This document shows positions 44,264 to 53,255 of a stretch of 56,384 nt of DNA, piece by piece; position 1 is the first letter of the stretch, and each line of letters starts with the position of its first letter. This stretch comes from Clostridiales bacterium (lineage in GTDB: Bacteria; Bacillota; Clostridia; Christensenellales; Borkfalkiaceae), in assembly GCA_015055545.1 (NCBI GenBank), contig SVHY01000008.1, forward strand, positions 1 to 56,384. Reading direction: 5' to 3'. Below the pieces are notes generated by a model, which was not told where the DNA came from, did no database searches, and was given only the letters and a program-made list of their open reading frames with translations. Position numbers and translations under genes: made by a program.

Positions 44264-46741
44264 TTAAGCTTTCTTGTATTCAGCGTTGACTACTTGTTGA
44301 TAATACTTCAAGTTGTGCGCCGTCAAAGTACCCTTGTAATCTCTTTCAAACGTATCTTTATCCGCGTATTGATTCCAAGTCCCCGTCATGAAATTAGCGT
44401 AATTGTCGCCAAAGTCAGCCGCTCCGAACCATATACTGTTAGCGTTATGCGTGTCAGCCACCGCGCCAGCCAAACGCGTCGTTGTAATCACCACGGTATT
44501 ATCGTTATCGCACGTAACCGCTTGCCCATTCGCAGAACCCTCGCCCGCTACTTTTCTCACTACCCCTGCAATCGCGCCCGAGTAATACTGTTCACCAACG
44601 TTATTACAAACAATAACAACATCTTTCAACTTCATAGGACTACTTGCATTTGCAACGATACCGCCATCCAAATTCGTCAAGCCCAAATTCGCGTTTCCTG
44701 TATTAAGATTCCAGTTGATAAATACGTTCTCCACCGTCATGGTGCCGAAAGAATACGCTGCAATCAAACCGCGTCCCCAACCAGGATTTTGCGTTTCGCT
44801 CGCAATAATGGCAAGATTTTGCACCGTACCACCAAATTTATTAAATAAATGACGATTTAAGCCTTTAATCGCGAACCCGTTACCTTCCACAAACGCAAGC
44901 GAAGAATATGCTCTACCCGTTGTGCTGCTTTCCTCCACTGCGCTAAAACCAAACGTAGTGGGGTCAAAAATTATATCATTGTTCAAATAATAATATCCGT
45001 TGGATTTAGCCGTGCTGTAACCAACCATATCTTTCAATCCTTGCGTATCACTTACCGCAATAGGCGAAACATTGATAGGTCCCCAGTTAGATTTAAGGTT
45101 GTTTGCCGTAACAAACGCTTGGAAACTTGCCGTTTCGTTTGCCGTGCTGAACGTCAATTGACCAAGATTCTTATAGCCGTAGTGTTTATACGTACCGCCG
45201 ATACTGCTGTTATAGGCATCACTCCCGATATGGTCAATCCCGTAATAGTTAGTATCGCCCGCCGTACTCGGTGCACCAACCAACGGCAATATATCCGTCT
45301 TGTTTACGTCCACCCCGATAAAGGTACAATCGGTCAAATCCAATTTCCCGCTATTATTCTTCAACGCTCTACCCATAATTACGCCGTGTCTTGTACCAGC
45401 TTCGTAACTCGTATCCACTAACGTATCGATGGCGACGATATTCACGTTGGTCATCGTCAGCGTACCGTTAACCACATGGTTCGCAATACCACTGGATACG
45501 TCCCATTTAAACAGCGTGGTAGTAATATTTACGTTTTCAACGGAAGAACCGCCTATCATGACAGCACCAAACAAACCACGTCCCGCGGGTGAGTAGCAGT
45601 CAATCATATTTAAGTTCATGAATTTTGCTCTAATTTGATTACCCAACGCGCCGTAGAAATTCGTAATCGTATGACTTTGCCCGTCGAAAATATAATCGAC
45701 AACGGCAGAACCGTCTGCATTTGAACCGCCACTGATACCGTTCATTTTCAGTTCCGTATTCTTATTACAGGTAATGTCTTTTGTTACCCCGACGTAGCCA
45801 AGCTTATATTGCGTTTCCGTCGCTGTAAGCGCCGCCATTTCTTGCAAATCGGAAAATTCGCTTACTTCTTTCATCCAAACTTGCGCGGGGAAAGTAAGCG
45901 TTTTGCCGTTCGCATAAGTAAGCGTAAAATCTTGATTCTCTTTTTTTCTTGTAATAGCACCCGGCAAGGCACCAACCGCCAACTGACCGTCGGCAACATC
46001 AGCTACGTCAGAGCCGATACCCGCATTTTCGATCGTCCAATTTTCAGGGCCGTTGAATTTAGACAAATCCGCACCGTCGAAGTTGGAAATACGGATATCG
46101 CCGAAATCAAGTTTTGATTGCATTTCCACGACTTTGTTTAAGAGTTTGTCGCGCTTAACCGCGTCCGTTTCCTGTTCCAAAGCGGCGTTGAAAACTTGGT
46201 GGATGGTTCTTTCATCGCTTGCGTCGCCGAACGTATAATCCGTTCCGTCGTAGGTGTAGGGAATGGCTTGATACGTTTCGTCGATATTCACGTCTTGAAG
46301 GTCTATAATAGCACCTGCTACGTAGTAGGTATCTGCGTTTTCGTCCTTATACACTTTGGTAAGCATAGAAGAAACTTCGTTTTTGGGTGCATTCCAGTCC
46401 GCTTGTAAATGGTCGAACACGTTTTCGCCTTCTTCCAAGCCTTCCAACGTAAAGGAAGGAACGACGATCATACCCATTTCCGTAATACCCTTGGAATAAT
46501 CAACTTCGTACGTCGTCGTTTCGCCGTCTACAACTTCTTTTACGTATGCCGTAGGGATATCCGCCGTGAAACGAATACCAGTACCGCTTTCACCACCGAT
46601 ACGCACGCTTGCGCCTGTGCGTATAGTCAAAACGCACGTGCTATCCGCGTCTACGCTTTGCGTGTTCAAGGCAAAACCAGCCGTCAACAACGTTGCAGCT
46701 ACCAAGCCTGCCAACATACTTTTCTTCATTGTTTTCGTCAT
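44264..46741 (-). CDS. Secreted beta-helix-like protein with N-terminal GIRFTADI domain
   Basis: 825 aa. Signal peptide of about 32 residues (MTKTMKKSMLAGLVAATLL...SVDA), no lipobox. Residues about 38-210 form a domain I do not recognise, with RTGASVRIGGESGTGIRFTADI and GITEMGMIVVP. The rest is made of beta-helix-type repeats: VDYIFDGQSHTITNFYG, GGSSVENVNITTTLF, GTLTMTNVNIVAI, FVEGNGFAIKGLNR, GTMTVENVFINWN. Such folds bind or cleave polysaccharides, but no catalytic pattern is seen. Start has AAGGAGGT 9 bp upstream. It follows the 52-aa gene by 15 bp and precedes the binding protein by 154 bp. Confidence 0.75.
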   Translation of the reverse strand: MTKTMKKSMLAGLVAATLLTAGFALNTQSVDADSTCVLTIRTGASVRIGGESGTGIRFTADIPTAYVKEVVDGETTTYEVDYSKGITEMGMIVVPSFTLEGLEEGENVFDHLQADWNAPKNEVSSMLTKVYKDENADTYYVAGAIIDLQDVNIDETYQAIPYTYDGTDYTFGDASDERTIHQVFNAALEQETDAVKRDKLLNKVVEMQSKLDFGDIRISNFDGADLSKFNGPENWTIENAGIGSDVADVADGQLAVGALPGAITRKKENQDFTLTYANGKTLTFPAQVWMKEVSEFSDLQEMAALTATETQYKLGYVGVTKDITCNKNTELKMNGISGGSNADGSAVVDYIFDGQSHTITNFYGALGNQIRAKFMNLNMIDCYSPAGRGLFGAVMIGGSSVENVNITTTLFKWDVSSGIANHVVNGTLTMTNVNIVAIDTLVDTSYEAGTRHGVIMGRALKNNSGKLDLTDCTFIGVDVNKTDILPLVGAPSTAGDTNYYGIDHIGSDAYNSSIGGTYKHYGYKNLGQLTFSTANETASFQAFVTANNLKSNWGPINVSPIAVSDTQGLKDMVGYSTAKSNGYYYLNNDIIFDPTTFGFSAVEESSTTGRAYSSLAFVEGNGFAIKGLNRHLFNKFGGTVQNLAIIASETQNPGWGRGLIAAYSFGTMTVENVFINWNLNTGNANLGLTNLDGGIVANASSPMKLKDVVIVCNNVGEQYYSGAIAGVVRKVAGEGSANGQAVTCDNDNTVVITTTRLAGAVADTHNANSIWFGAADFGDNYANFMTGTWNQYADKDTFERDYKGTLTAHNLKYYQQVVNAEYKKA

Positions 46742-46756
46742 AATATTTGTACCTCC

Positions 46757-46915
46757 TTAATCGTCCAAACCGCTAAACGTCGGCGTAGTTGCTTTCGTCC
46801 AAGCGCGGTCTTTTACGAGCGCGTCGTCTTGGACTAACAACCCCGACGTACGCACTACGTCTTGGTTTTCAAATAAGATGACGGAAACTTCTGTCTTTTG
46901 ATAATTTTTCTTCAT
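46757..46915 (-). CDS. Small protein, 52 aa, unknown function
   Basis: Begins MKKNYQKTEVSVILFENQDV and ends GLDD; AAGGAG lies 6-7 bp before the ATG, and the next gene's ribosome-binding site overlaps its end, so it looks translated. No signal peptide or membrane segment. The centre VVRTSGLLVQDDALVKDRAW is followed by a Thr/Pro tail. Its DDALVKDRAW resembles the C-terminal GDALIPDRDW of the lipoprotein at 47155-50637. I do not know the family; short proteins with a K..Y..P/T..E...F.N.DVV.TSG pattern occur in Clostridia next to surface protein genes (recollection, not verified). Confidence 0.6.
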   Translation of the reverse strand: MKKNYQKTEVSVILFENQDVVRTSGLLVQDDALVKDRAWTKATTPTFSGLDD

Positions 46916-46946
46916 TTCTTATCTCCTTATTTTATTTTCCGTTTTT

Positions 46947-47027
46947 GGTAAACTCGCGTTTACCCGCCTACATAGTTACTTATCGTTTTCGTCATATAAT
47001 CCGAGCCTTGATTATATAAACGTTTAC
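46947..47027. promoter_or_regulatory. Cluster of three inverted repeats, candidate internal control region
   Basis: GGTAAAC-TCGC-GTTTACC (46947-46964), ATATAATC-8 nt-GATTATAT (46994-47017) and TAAACGTTTA (47017-47026) lie in the 239-bp gap before the 52-aa gene. The first and third look like LacI-family half-sites (TAAAC/GTTTA). TATAAT-like sequences occur but no good -35. Confidence 0.45.
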
Positions 47028-47154
47028 GCCTTCATGGATCTTTTATCCTCATCATATCCCTTTCTCCTTTCCTTGTATTTTTCATGCAGTGTTATCCGAC
47101 AATTGAGCCCTCCGATCGTTTCCGCATAAATTCCGTTTTCTGTCTAAAAAGCGC

Positions 47155-50100
47155 TTAACCGTTGCGCACCCAGTCGCGGTCGGGAATGAGCGCGTCGCCG
47201 CTTTGGTCTTCCTCGGGAGCGGGCGCGGGTTTTTCTTCCAAACCGTCTTTTACTAAATTATAATACGTTTGGTTCTGCTCAGTCAGCGTACCCGTATACC
47301 CATCGTCAAATTCGCTTGCATAAGCGTACACGCCGTAATCGCCTTTCAGCACTCCGTCGTATTTTTTATCTTCGTCCGCGCCTTCCAAGTTGGTTACGTA
47401 GATATACGCGCCTTTGTCGTTTTTGTCCGTCTTCGGGCGTAAGGGGCTATACTTAGAGATGAACACGCTGTTTTCGTTCGTCACGTAGTTTAGCGCCGCG
47501 GCGTAACCTACGATAAAGCCCTGTTTTTGCGTGTATTGTTGCGCGTTCGTCGTGATCATCACCACGTCTTTCATCAGCAACCACTGATCTGCGCTGCTCT
47601 TGTACGCGTTCAGTTCTTGCGCGTACAACCCGCCGTCCGCGTCGCGAACTACTTCGCCGTGCATAAACACGTTGACGAGCGCCCCGCCCTTAGCCACTTT
47701 GCATACGCTTGCGCCCGCTTGCATACCCGTAAACGCCAAGTTTTGGATTTTGCCTTGGAAGTTATAGAACAGGTAATCGGGCAGATTCTTAATCGCGTGT
47801 CCGTTGCCTTCGATTATCACTTGATACGTTTTGCCCGTATCGCGCTCTACGTCGTTGAAATTCACGCCCGCGCAATCGATATCCTGCGTTAAGTAATAAT
47901 ACGTCGCTTCGCCCTTGCACAGTTCTTTCAAATCCGTAACCGACGAAACCGCTTTCACTTCTTTGTCGAGCACGGCTTTGAATACGTCGTCGTACACCGT
48001 TTTTTTGCTTTCGGTTAATTCGCCGTTTGTCGCTGCGGTGATAAACGCCGTCGGGTTGTTATACAGCGTGTATTCCCCACGCAACACTTTCGTATAATTT
48101 TCGCCCATTTCGTCTATCGTATTTATAAACCCGCCGTCACGTATCCCGCAAGGCGTAAACGTGTTCTGCTCGTTCGTCGCCACGAACAAGCAGTCCGTAC
48201 AGTTTGCCGACGCGCCTTTCGTTCCAAACCCGCTCAAAAAGCCTTGATTGTACGGCAGCGTTCCAAACGCCAAGATATTGACATTGTTTAAATTGACGTT
48301 GTCCGTCATATACCGCGCTATTACGCCCGATTTTTCAAAATAGCCGAGCTTTGCGACGATCGTCACGTTTTCAAGCGTTGATTTCGCGGTCATCAAGTCG
48401 CAAACAAGTCCCTGCCCCGCAAACGTCACTTGCGCGTTTAAAAGCGTGAAATTCTTCGCCGTTGCCGTCGACATAAACGTGCCGAACATTCTGCCCGTGA
48501 AGTTACTGATCGTATGGCCTTGCCCGTCGAACGTGCCGCTAAACGATTCGTACGGCGGCTTGGTCGCTTGCGTCCAAGCGGTGATTTCCGCAAAGTCGAT
48601 ATCTTCATCCAACAAAACCGTGCCTGTCGAAACGTTGGGAAGTTTGTGGAAGTTGGATTTGTTTAAATGGCCCGTATCGCTGACGGGGATATAATAATAC
48701 GCCTTATCGCCGTTTTCATCGGTTAAAATTTCTATATTCTTGCCGCCCATCGCGCTTAAGTCCGTTTCGCTGAGCGCAAACGTCGAATCCGTTGTTTCCG
48801 TGCGGTTCGCGTAATACACTTTTGCGTTATCTACCACGCCGCTTGACGACGTAAGCGTATATTCTTCGATGTTTGACAGAAAGTTCAAACGGATTTCTTG
48901 GTTATTGCTCTTAAACACCGTTGGCGCGACGAGTGTCAAGCCCGTAGGCATCGTCGGAGCGGTTTTCGACGTGGTATGCCAAAGCGCCGAATACGCCGTG
49001 ACGTTTTCCGCCGTCAGTTTGCCTGAAACCGTACCGAACAGCGCGCCGCCTGTCGTCGTATCGTGCGCTGCTTGATAGGTGTGTACCGTCACGTTTTTCA
49101 ACGTCGTCGTGCCGTATACTACGCCAAACAAACCGCCGCCTACCCCCGAATCGGAAAGCGTTGCGTCCACCTGTACGCTCTCCACCGTGATTTGCGTGTT
49201 TTTGTCTTTGTCCGTTGCAAACAGCGAACCGAGCGTTGCTTTGCCCGTCATTCTTACGTCCGTCAACGTCAAATCCGTAATCGTCACGTCGTTTTCTACT
49301 TCATAGAAAAGTCCGTGCGCGCCTGTAAGCTGTAAGCCTTTGATTTCATTGCCGCCGCCGTTGAATACGCCGCTGAACGTCGTTTTTGTCGGATACGACC
49401 ACGCAAGCCCCGTCATATCGATGTCGTCCGTCAGTTTATAATATCCGCTCGTACTCTCATACAACATCGTTAAATCTTCGTAATTAGCAATATCGATATA
49501 CGCGCCAACCGTAAAGCTTGCCTCCGCTTTGTCCGTCGATACCACGATTTTTACGTTTTTATTAGAAAACCGCTTAGGAATCAAAAACGTTGCCGCGCCG
49601 TTCGACGCGATTTCGTATCTCGCGCCGTTAATTTCTATCGCCGCGCTTTGCGCTTCGCCCGGAATCGTATCGTAACCCGTTACGTCCGCAAACGCATAAT
49701 CCGTTTCGATCGGAATGTCAAACGGCTCCGTAATCGCACCGAGTGCGGCGGGTTGCACTTGCACGTTCGTTTCCGAAACGTACGTTCTGCCGTCCTTTTC
49801 ATAACTCGCCACAACCACCGCTTCGCCTACTTTTTGCGCGCAAATTTCGCCGTTTGTAACCGTTGCAACGCTTTCGTCCGACGTCGTCCACGTCACGTTT
49901 TCACCCGTTTGTGCTACGCCGCGATATAACACGCTCGCCGTTACGGTTGCGCTGTTTACGTACGTGTTTTCGCCCCAGCTCGCAATCGCGTCTAACGTCA
50001 ACGAGTTTGTACTGATTGACACTTCCCAATCAGGCTTTACCGTAACGGATACGGCTTTAGAATACGTTTTGCCGTTCGCGGTGGCCTGAACGGTTATCGT

Positions 50101-50637
50101 CGCCACACCTTCCGCTTTCGCCGTAATCGTTCCGCTTTCGCTCACCGTCGCCACGTTTTCGTCCGAAACAAGGTATTCGTACGCCGTCGCGCCTTGCAAC
50201 CGCGCTTGCAACGTAGCCGTTTCGTCTATGTATAAGGCGGATTTCGATAAAGCAAGTTCCAAACCGATCGTTTCTTCCGTTATTAACTTGTCTTTTACAA
50301 ATACCATGCAATCCGCGCTTGCCGAACCCGCCGTCGCCGTAATTGTCGTTACGCCTGCAGATACGCCCGTTACCACGCCGTCAGCAACCGTCGCAATCGA
50401 CGAATCGGCACTCGTCCAAACGACGTCGCGTTCGCCGTTGTATTCGTCGATAATCATCTGCGCACTTTCACCAACGGAAAGCGTTTGCGTATCGTAGCGC
50501 AAAATCAATTCGTATTCGGTTGCCGTAGGTTCGCTTTCTTCTCCGTCGCCTTCGGAACAAGCAACGCCGAAAGCGCTCGACGTCAAGCACGCCGCACTAA
50601 GGCCTATCAGTAACCATTTTTTAAATTTCTTCGTCAT
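47155..50637 (-). CDS. Large BIG2/beta-helix surface lipoprotein
   Basis: 1160 aa. Lipobox FGVAC at residue 27. Three BIG2-like Ig domains span about 40-310 (VVWTSADSSIATVADGVVTG; YLVSDENVATVSESGTITAK; VTWTTSDESVATVTNGEI). A beta-helix region follows with four copies of the FxGxGxxI motif (FSGVFNGGGNEIKGLQL, FSGTFDGQGHTISNFTG, IIEGNGHAIKNLP and related). LENVTIVAKLG-type strands alternate. The end is Pro/Glu-rich, EEDQSGDALIPDRDWVRNG. No catalytic motif is seen; likely glycan binding at the cell surface. Ribosome-binding site GGAG about 8 bp before ATG. Confidence 0.8.
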   Translation of the reverse strand: MTKKFKKWLLIGLSAACLTSSAFGVACSEGDGEESEPTATEYELILRYDTQTLSVGESAQMIIDEYNGERDVVWTSADSSIATVADGVVTGVSAGVTTITATAGSASADCMVFVKDKLITEETIGLELALSKSALYIDETATLQARLQGATAYEYLVSDENVATVSESGTITAKAEGVATITVQATANGKTYSKAVSVTVKPDWEVSISTNSLTLDAIASWGENTYVNSATVTASVLYRGVAQTGENVTWTTSDESVATVTNGEICAQKVGEAVVVASYEKDGRTYVSETNVQVQPAALGAITEPFDIPIETDYAFADVTGYDTIPGEAQSAAIEINGARYEIASNGAATFLIPKRFSNKNVKIVVSTDKAEASFTVGAYIDIANYEDLTMLYESTSGYYKLTDDIDMTGLAWSYPTKTTFSGVFNGGGNEIKGLQLTGAHGLFYEVENDVTITDLTLTDVRMTGKATLGSLFATDKDKNTQITVESVQVDATLSDSGVGGGLFGVVYGTTTLKNVTVHTYQAAHDTTTGGALFGTVSGKLTAENVTAYSALWHTTSKTAPTMPTGLTLVAPTVFKSNNQEIRLNFLSNIEEYTLTSSSGVVDNAKVYYANRTETTDSTFALSETDLSAMGGKNIEILTDENGDKAYYYIPVSDTGHLNKSNFHKLPNVSTGTVLLDEDIDFAEITAWTQATKPPYESFSGTFDGQGHTISNFTGRMFGTFMSTATAKNFTLLNAQVTFAGQGLVCDLMTAKSTLENVTIVAKLGYFEKSGVIARYMTDNVNLNNVNILAFGTLPYNQGFLSGFGTKGASANCTDCLFVATNEQNTFTPCGIRDGGFINTIDEMGENYTKVLRGEYTLYNNPTAFITAATNGELTESKKTVYDDVFKAVLDKEVKAVSSVTDLKELCKGEATYYYLTQDIDCAGVNFNDVERDTGKTYQVIIEGNGHAIKNLPDYLFYNFQGKIQNLAFTGMQAGASVCKVAKGGALVNVFMHGEVVRDADGGLYAQELNAYKSSADQWLLMKDVVMITTNAQQYTQKQGFIVGYAAALNYVTNENSVFISKYSPLRPKTDKNDKGAYIYVTNLEGADEDKKYDGVLKGDYGVYAYASEFDDGYTGTLTEQNQTYYNLVKDGLEEKPAPAPEEDQSGDALIPDRDWVRNG

Positions 50638-50685
50638 ACGAGTCTCCTGTTTATTTTAGGGTTTGTTTACAAATAAATATATTTT

Positions 50686-50721
50686 TGTGTTCGTTAGAAC
50701 ACAAAAGGGCTAGCCCTTTTG
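50686..50721. repeat. Two adjoining palindromes upstream of the 1160-aa lipoprotein gene
   Basis: TGTGTTC-GTTA-GAACACA (50686-50703) abuts CAAAAGGGCTAGCCCTTTTG (50702-50721), a perfect 20-bp palindrome. They lie in the 108-bp gap between the ADP-ribosylglycohydrolase-like gene and the lipoprotein gene. Without a T-run this is not a standard terminator on the minus strand. Confidence 0.75.
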
Positions 50722-50745
50722 CGGTATTTTCGTGTTATTTCGCCG

Positions 50746-52206
50746 TTATTTGCCCGCAATCATCAAGGGAATAAACGTCGGTTTTACGTGATCTACGCAA
50801 TAGATCGCAATCACGATATCGTTTCTTGCCGCCAAACGTTTTTCCGCCGTGAATTTGATGTGGAAATTCGTCTTGTGAGTGCCGTGAATAAACATATTCT
50901 TTTGATAATCCGCCACCAACCCCTCGGGCGCGAACACCTTTATTTCACAGCTTGCCGAGCAGTAATCAATAATCCATTCGATATTCAAATCGATACTTTC
51001 GCCCTCGCCTAAAATCGGTTCGCGTTCAAACGACGCGCGGCCGTATAAGTACGCAGGGTTGGAAAAATCATACGAATAAGGCGGAATGTCGAAAAGCGGC
51101 GTTTTCAAGAGCGGCGAGTGCGGTGCTTCATTGCCAAACCAGCAAAACTTATCGCCGTGCATCAATCTATCTTCCGGCCATTCACATCTACCCGTCGTCA
51201 TCAGCGTATTCTCCTTGTTCGCCGCAAGCATAACGGGAATTAAATCAAGCACTCTTTCCGTCAGTTCCGTACACGTTTTGGGAATTCTTCTATTCACGTG
51301 CCCGTTGATACAAATGGTGTTGATGTCGTCACCCAAATATTCTTTCCAATCCGCAGGAATTCCCGCCGTACCTTTCAAAATACCAAGCGTTGCGCCAACC
51401 GTACCTGCCGTACAGTCGGTGTCGTCGCCGCAGTTAACCGTGTAAATAATGGACTTTTTGAAATCCCCTTCGCCGTACAGCAAACCGATTACGACAAAAC
51501 CGATATTTGCGGGGGCTTCAAACATACCGATATCCGCACTTTGTTCTACGAGCAGTTCTCTTACCTTTCTGTAATCCACACCCTTTTCATAACAATCGAT
51601 AACGAGTTTTACCGCTTTTGCCACACGGCTTTCGGCGGGAATATTCGCAAGAGCTATATCGATAATCGTCCGTATATCCGAATGAACGAACGCCTCCGAT
51701 TGCATAGTTGCCGTGAACACTTCCGCAATCGTTCCTTCGCTTACGCCGTGATCCACGTTCGCATCGTAAAACGCGTACTTTCTCGCAATTCCCGAATAAC
51801 CGGGCGCAAGGCAAGCCCAAATTTCCGAACGTATCCATGCGCCGTTGGACAATTTACCCCATGCGTTATCCACTTCACCGCTGATAGGGGGCGCAAAACC
51901 ACGGCGAAGGTTCGCTTTCGCCACACCGTATTCCGACCAGCTGGGAGGAATCATAATCAACCAATATTCGGACAAAATTTCCGCGTTCAATTGATACGGC
52001 CCGTGCTGTTCTACCGCCGTCAACCAAACGAGTTGTAAATCCAAGTCGTCGTTGGGGAGCGGTTCGCCCTTTTTCGTGGAAAAGCCTTGAATATCCAACA
52101 TGTCGTGCGCATGTTCATAAGGTCCACCTATCGTACCGCCCATATTTTTACCGATCCAGCAAGCGTGAATCTTGTCTTTGAGTTCTTCACGATTAAATTT
52201 AAACAT
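50746..52206 (-). CDS. ADP-ribosylglycohydrolase family protein
   Basis: 486 aa, no signal peptide. The helical ARH/DraG fold is shown by KDKIHACWIGKNMGGTIGGPYE at the start, the metal-ligand motif LPNDDLDLQLVW (about 50-61), and CGDDTDCTAGTVGATLGILKG near 260, which supplies the second metal site aspartates. The C-terminal 150 residues form an extra part with YDFSNPAYLYGRASFE and EIKVFAPEGLV. Proteins of this family remove ADP-ribose from Arg or other targets, but many in sugar loci have unknown substrates. First gene of the carbohydrate operon, divergent from the AraC regulator. Confidence 0.85.
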   Translation of the reverse strand: MFKFNREELKDKIHACWIGKNMGGTIGGPYEHAHDMLDIQGFSTKKGEPLPNDDLDLQLVWLTAVEQHGPYQLNAEILSEYWLIMIPPSWSEYGVAKANLRRGFAPPISGEVDNAWGKLSNGAWIRSEIWACLAPGYSGIARKYAFYDANVDHGVSEGTIAEVFTATMQSEAFVHSDIRTIIDIALANIPAESRVAKAVKLVIDCYEKGVDYRKVRELLVEQSADIGMFEAPANIGFVVIGLLYGEGDFKKSIIYTVNCGDDTDCTAGTVGATLGILKGTAGIPADWKEYLGDDINTICINGHVNRRIPKTCTELTERVLDLIPVMLAANKENTLMTTGRCEWPEDRLMHGDKFCWFGNEAPHSPLLKTPLFDIPPYSYDFSNPAYLYGRASFEREPILGEGESIDLNIEWIIDYCSASCEIKVFAPEGLVADYQKNMFIHGTHKTNFHIKFTAEKRLAARNDIVIAIYCVDHVKPTFIPLMIAGK

Positions 52207-52231
52207 AATCCACCTCAGTTTATTTTTTAGG

Positions 52232-52259
52232 ATAATACCATTTTACAACTTTTTTTCAA
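52232..52259 (-). promoter_or_regulatory. Promoter of the carbohydrate operon
   Basis: On the minus strand TTGAAA (52254-52259), 16 bp and TATTAT (52232-52237). Weak boxes suit an activated promoter; the AraC regulator is encoded divergently about 60-100 bp away. Confidence 0.5.
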
Positions 52260-52319
52260 GCTTTTCAACGCCTATGCGATTGAATACTTTGCTTTTTCGC
52301 TGATTTTCGCTTTTTTTAC

Positions 52320-52347
52320 TTGCTTTTTTGGAAAAATGTGTTATACT
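52320..52347 (+). promoter_or_regulatory. araC-type regulator promoter
   Basis: TTGCTT (52320-52325), 16 bp and TATACT (52342-52347), 23 bp before the start codon. The operator region for both divergent genes lies between 52237 and 52342. Confidence 0.6.
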
Positions 52348-52370
52348 GTAATAAAAGGAGTTATTTACAT

Positions 52371-53243
52371 ATGAAATTTACTATCAATCCTACTCTGCCG
52401 CCTTTTTATGAACGTGAAAATCGAACGCCGCCTTATATTTCATACGTACGACACGAACTTTACCCTTTCGACGTGATCACGTTGCACTGTCATAAACACG
52501 CCGAGATCGGGATATGTTTAGAAGGCAGCGGTTATAATTATATAGAGAATAGAATTTACCGTTTCCAAACGGGTGATTTACAGTACGTATCCGCATACAC
52601 GCCGCATTTGGCTACCTCCGATAAAGGCTTGATTAGTAAATGGATATGGATTTCGGTGGACATTCTCGGGCTACTTAGCTGCCATTTAAAAACAGAAGAA
52701 TTACCCGCGGTGTCGTCCATGATCGAAAACAGTTTCAACGGCACGTTCCACCCCGACGAACATAAAAAACTTTCCAAAATTATTTACGAATTATACGATT
52801 CGCTGAAAAAAACCGACAATTTAACGTCTTTGCGCGAATTTTTTTTAGTAGGCGAACTGCTTTTAGAGGCTCACTCCATCGGCGATATTGACTCGAAAAA
52901 TGCACCCACCTACAAAAAATCTTTAAGCTTATATCCTATTATTTTGTTTATCCGAAAAAATTACTGGGATAAAAACGCTATGAAAGAAGAAAACTTAGCA
53001 AAACTTTCTAAATACAGCGTTTCACATTTCCGATTTTTATTTAAAAAAGAAACGGGCGTATCCGTGCAAGAATTTATTTTACAAACGCGGTTATCTTACG
53101 CGGCGTATTCGTTAAAAAGTGAAAACGCATCCGTTTTAGATATTGCACTCAATTCGGGTTTTGGAAATATTTCTTATTTCAACCGCGCGTTCGCCAAATA
53201 TTACCATTGTTCCCCATCCGTGTACAGAAAAGAAAACAAATAA
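52371..53243 (+). CDS. AraC family transcriptional regulator
   Basis: 290 aa from MKFTINPTLPPFYERENR, with AAAGGAG 9 bp upstream; the frame opens earlier at 52320, but this lies in the promoter. N-terminal cupin sensor (LHCHKHAEIGICLEGSGYNY; FQTGDLQYVSAYTPHLAT) followed by the two helix-turn-helix AraC DNA-binding domain near 200-290 (ENLAKLSKYSVSHFRFLFKKE; VLDIALNSGFGNISYFNRAFAKYY). It very likely senses a sugar and activates the divergent operon. The only regulator gene in the accessory region. Confidence 0.93.
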   Translation: MKFTINPTLPPFYERENRTPPYISYVRHELYPFDVITLHCHKHAEIGICLEGSGYNYIENRIYRFQTGDLQYVSAYTPHLATSDKGLISKWIWISVDILGLLSCHLKTEELPAVSSMIENSFNGTFHPDEHKKLSKIIYELYDSLKKTDNLTSLREFFLVGELLLEAHSIGDIDSKNAPTYKKSLSLYPIILFIRKNYWDKNAMKEENLAKLSKYSVSHFRFLFKKETGVSVQEFILQTRLSYAAYSLKSENASVLDIALNSGFGNISYFNRAFAKYYHCSPSVYRKENK

Positions 53244-53255
53244 AATTGCACAACG

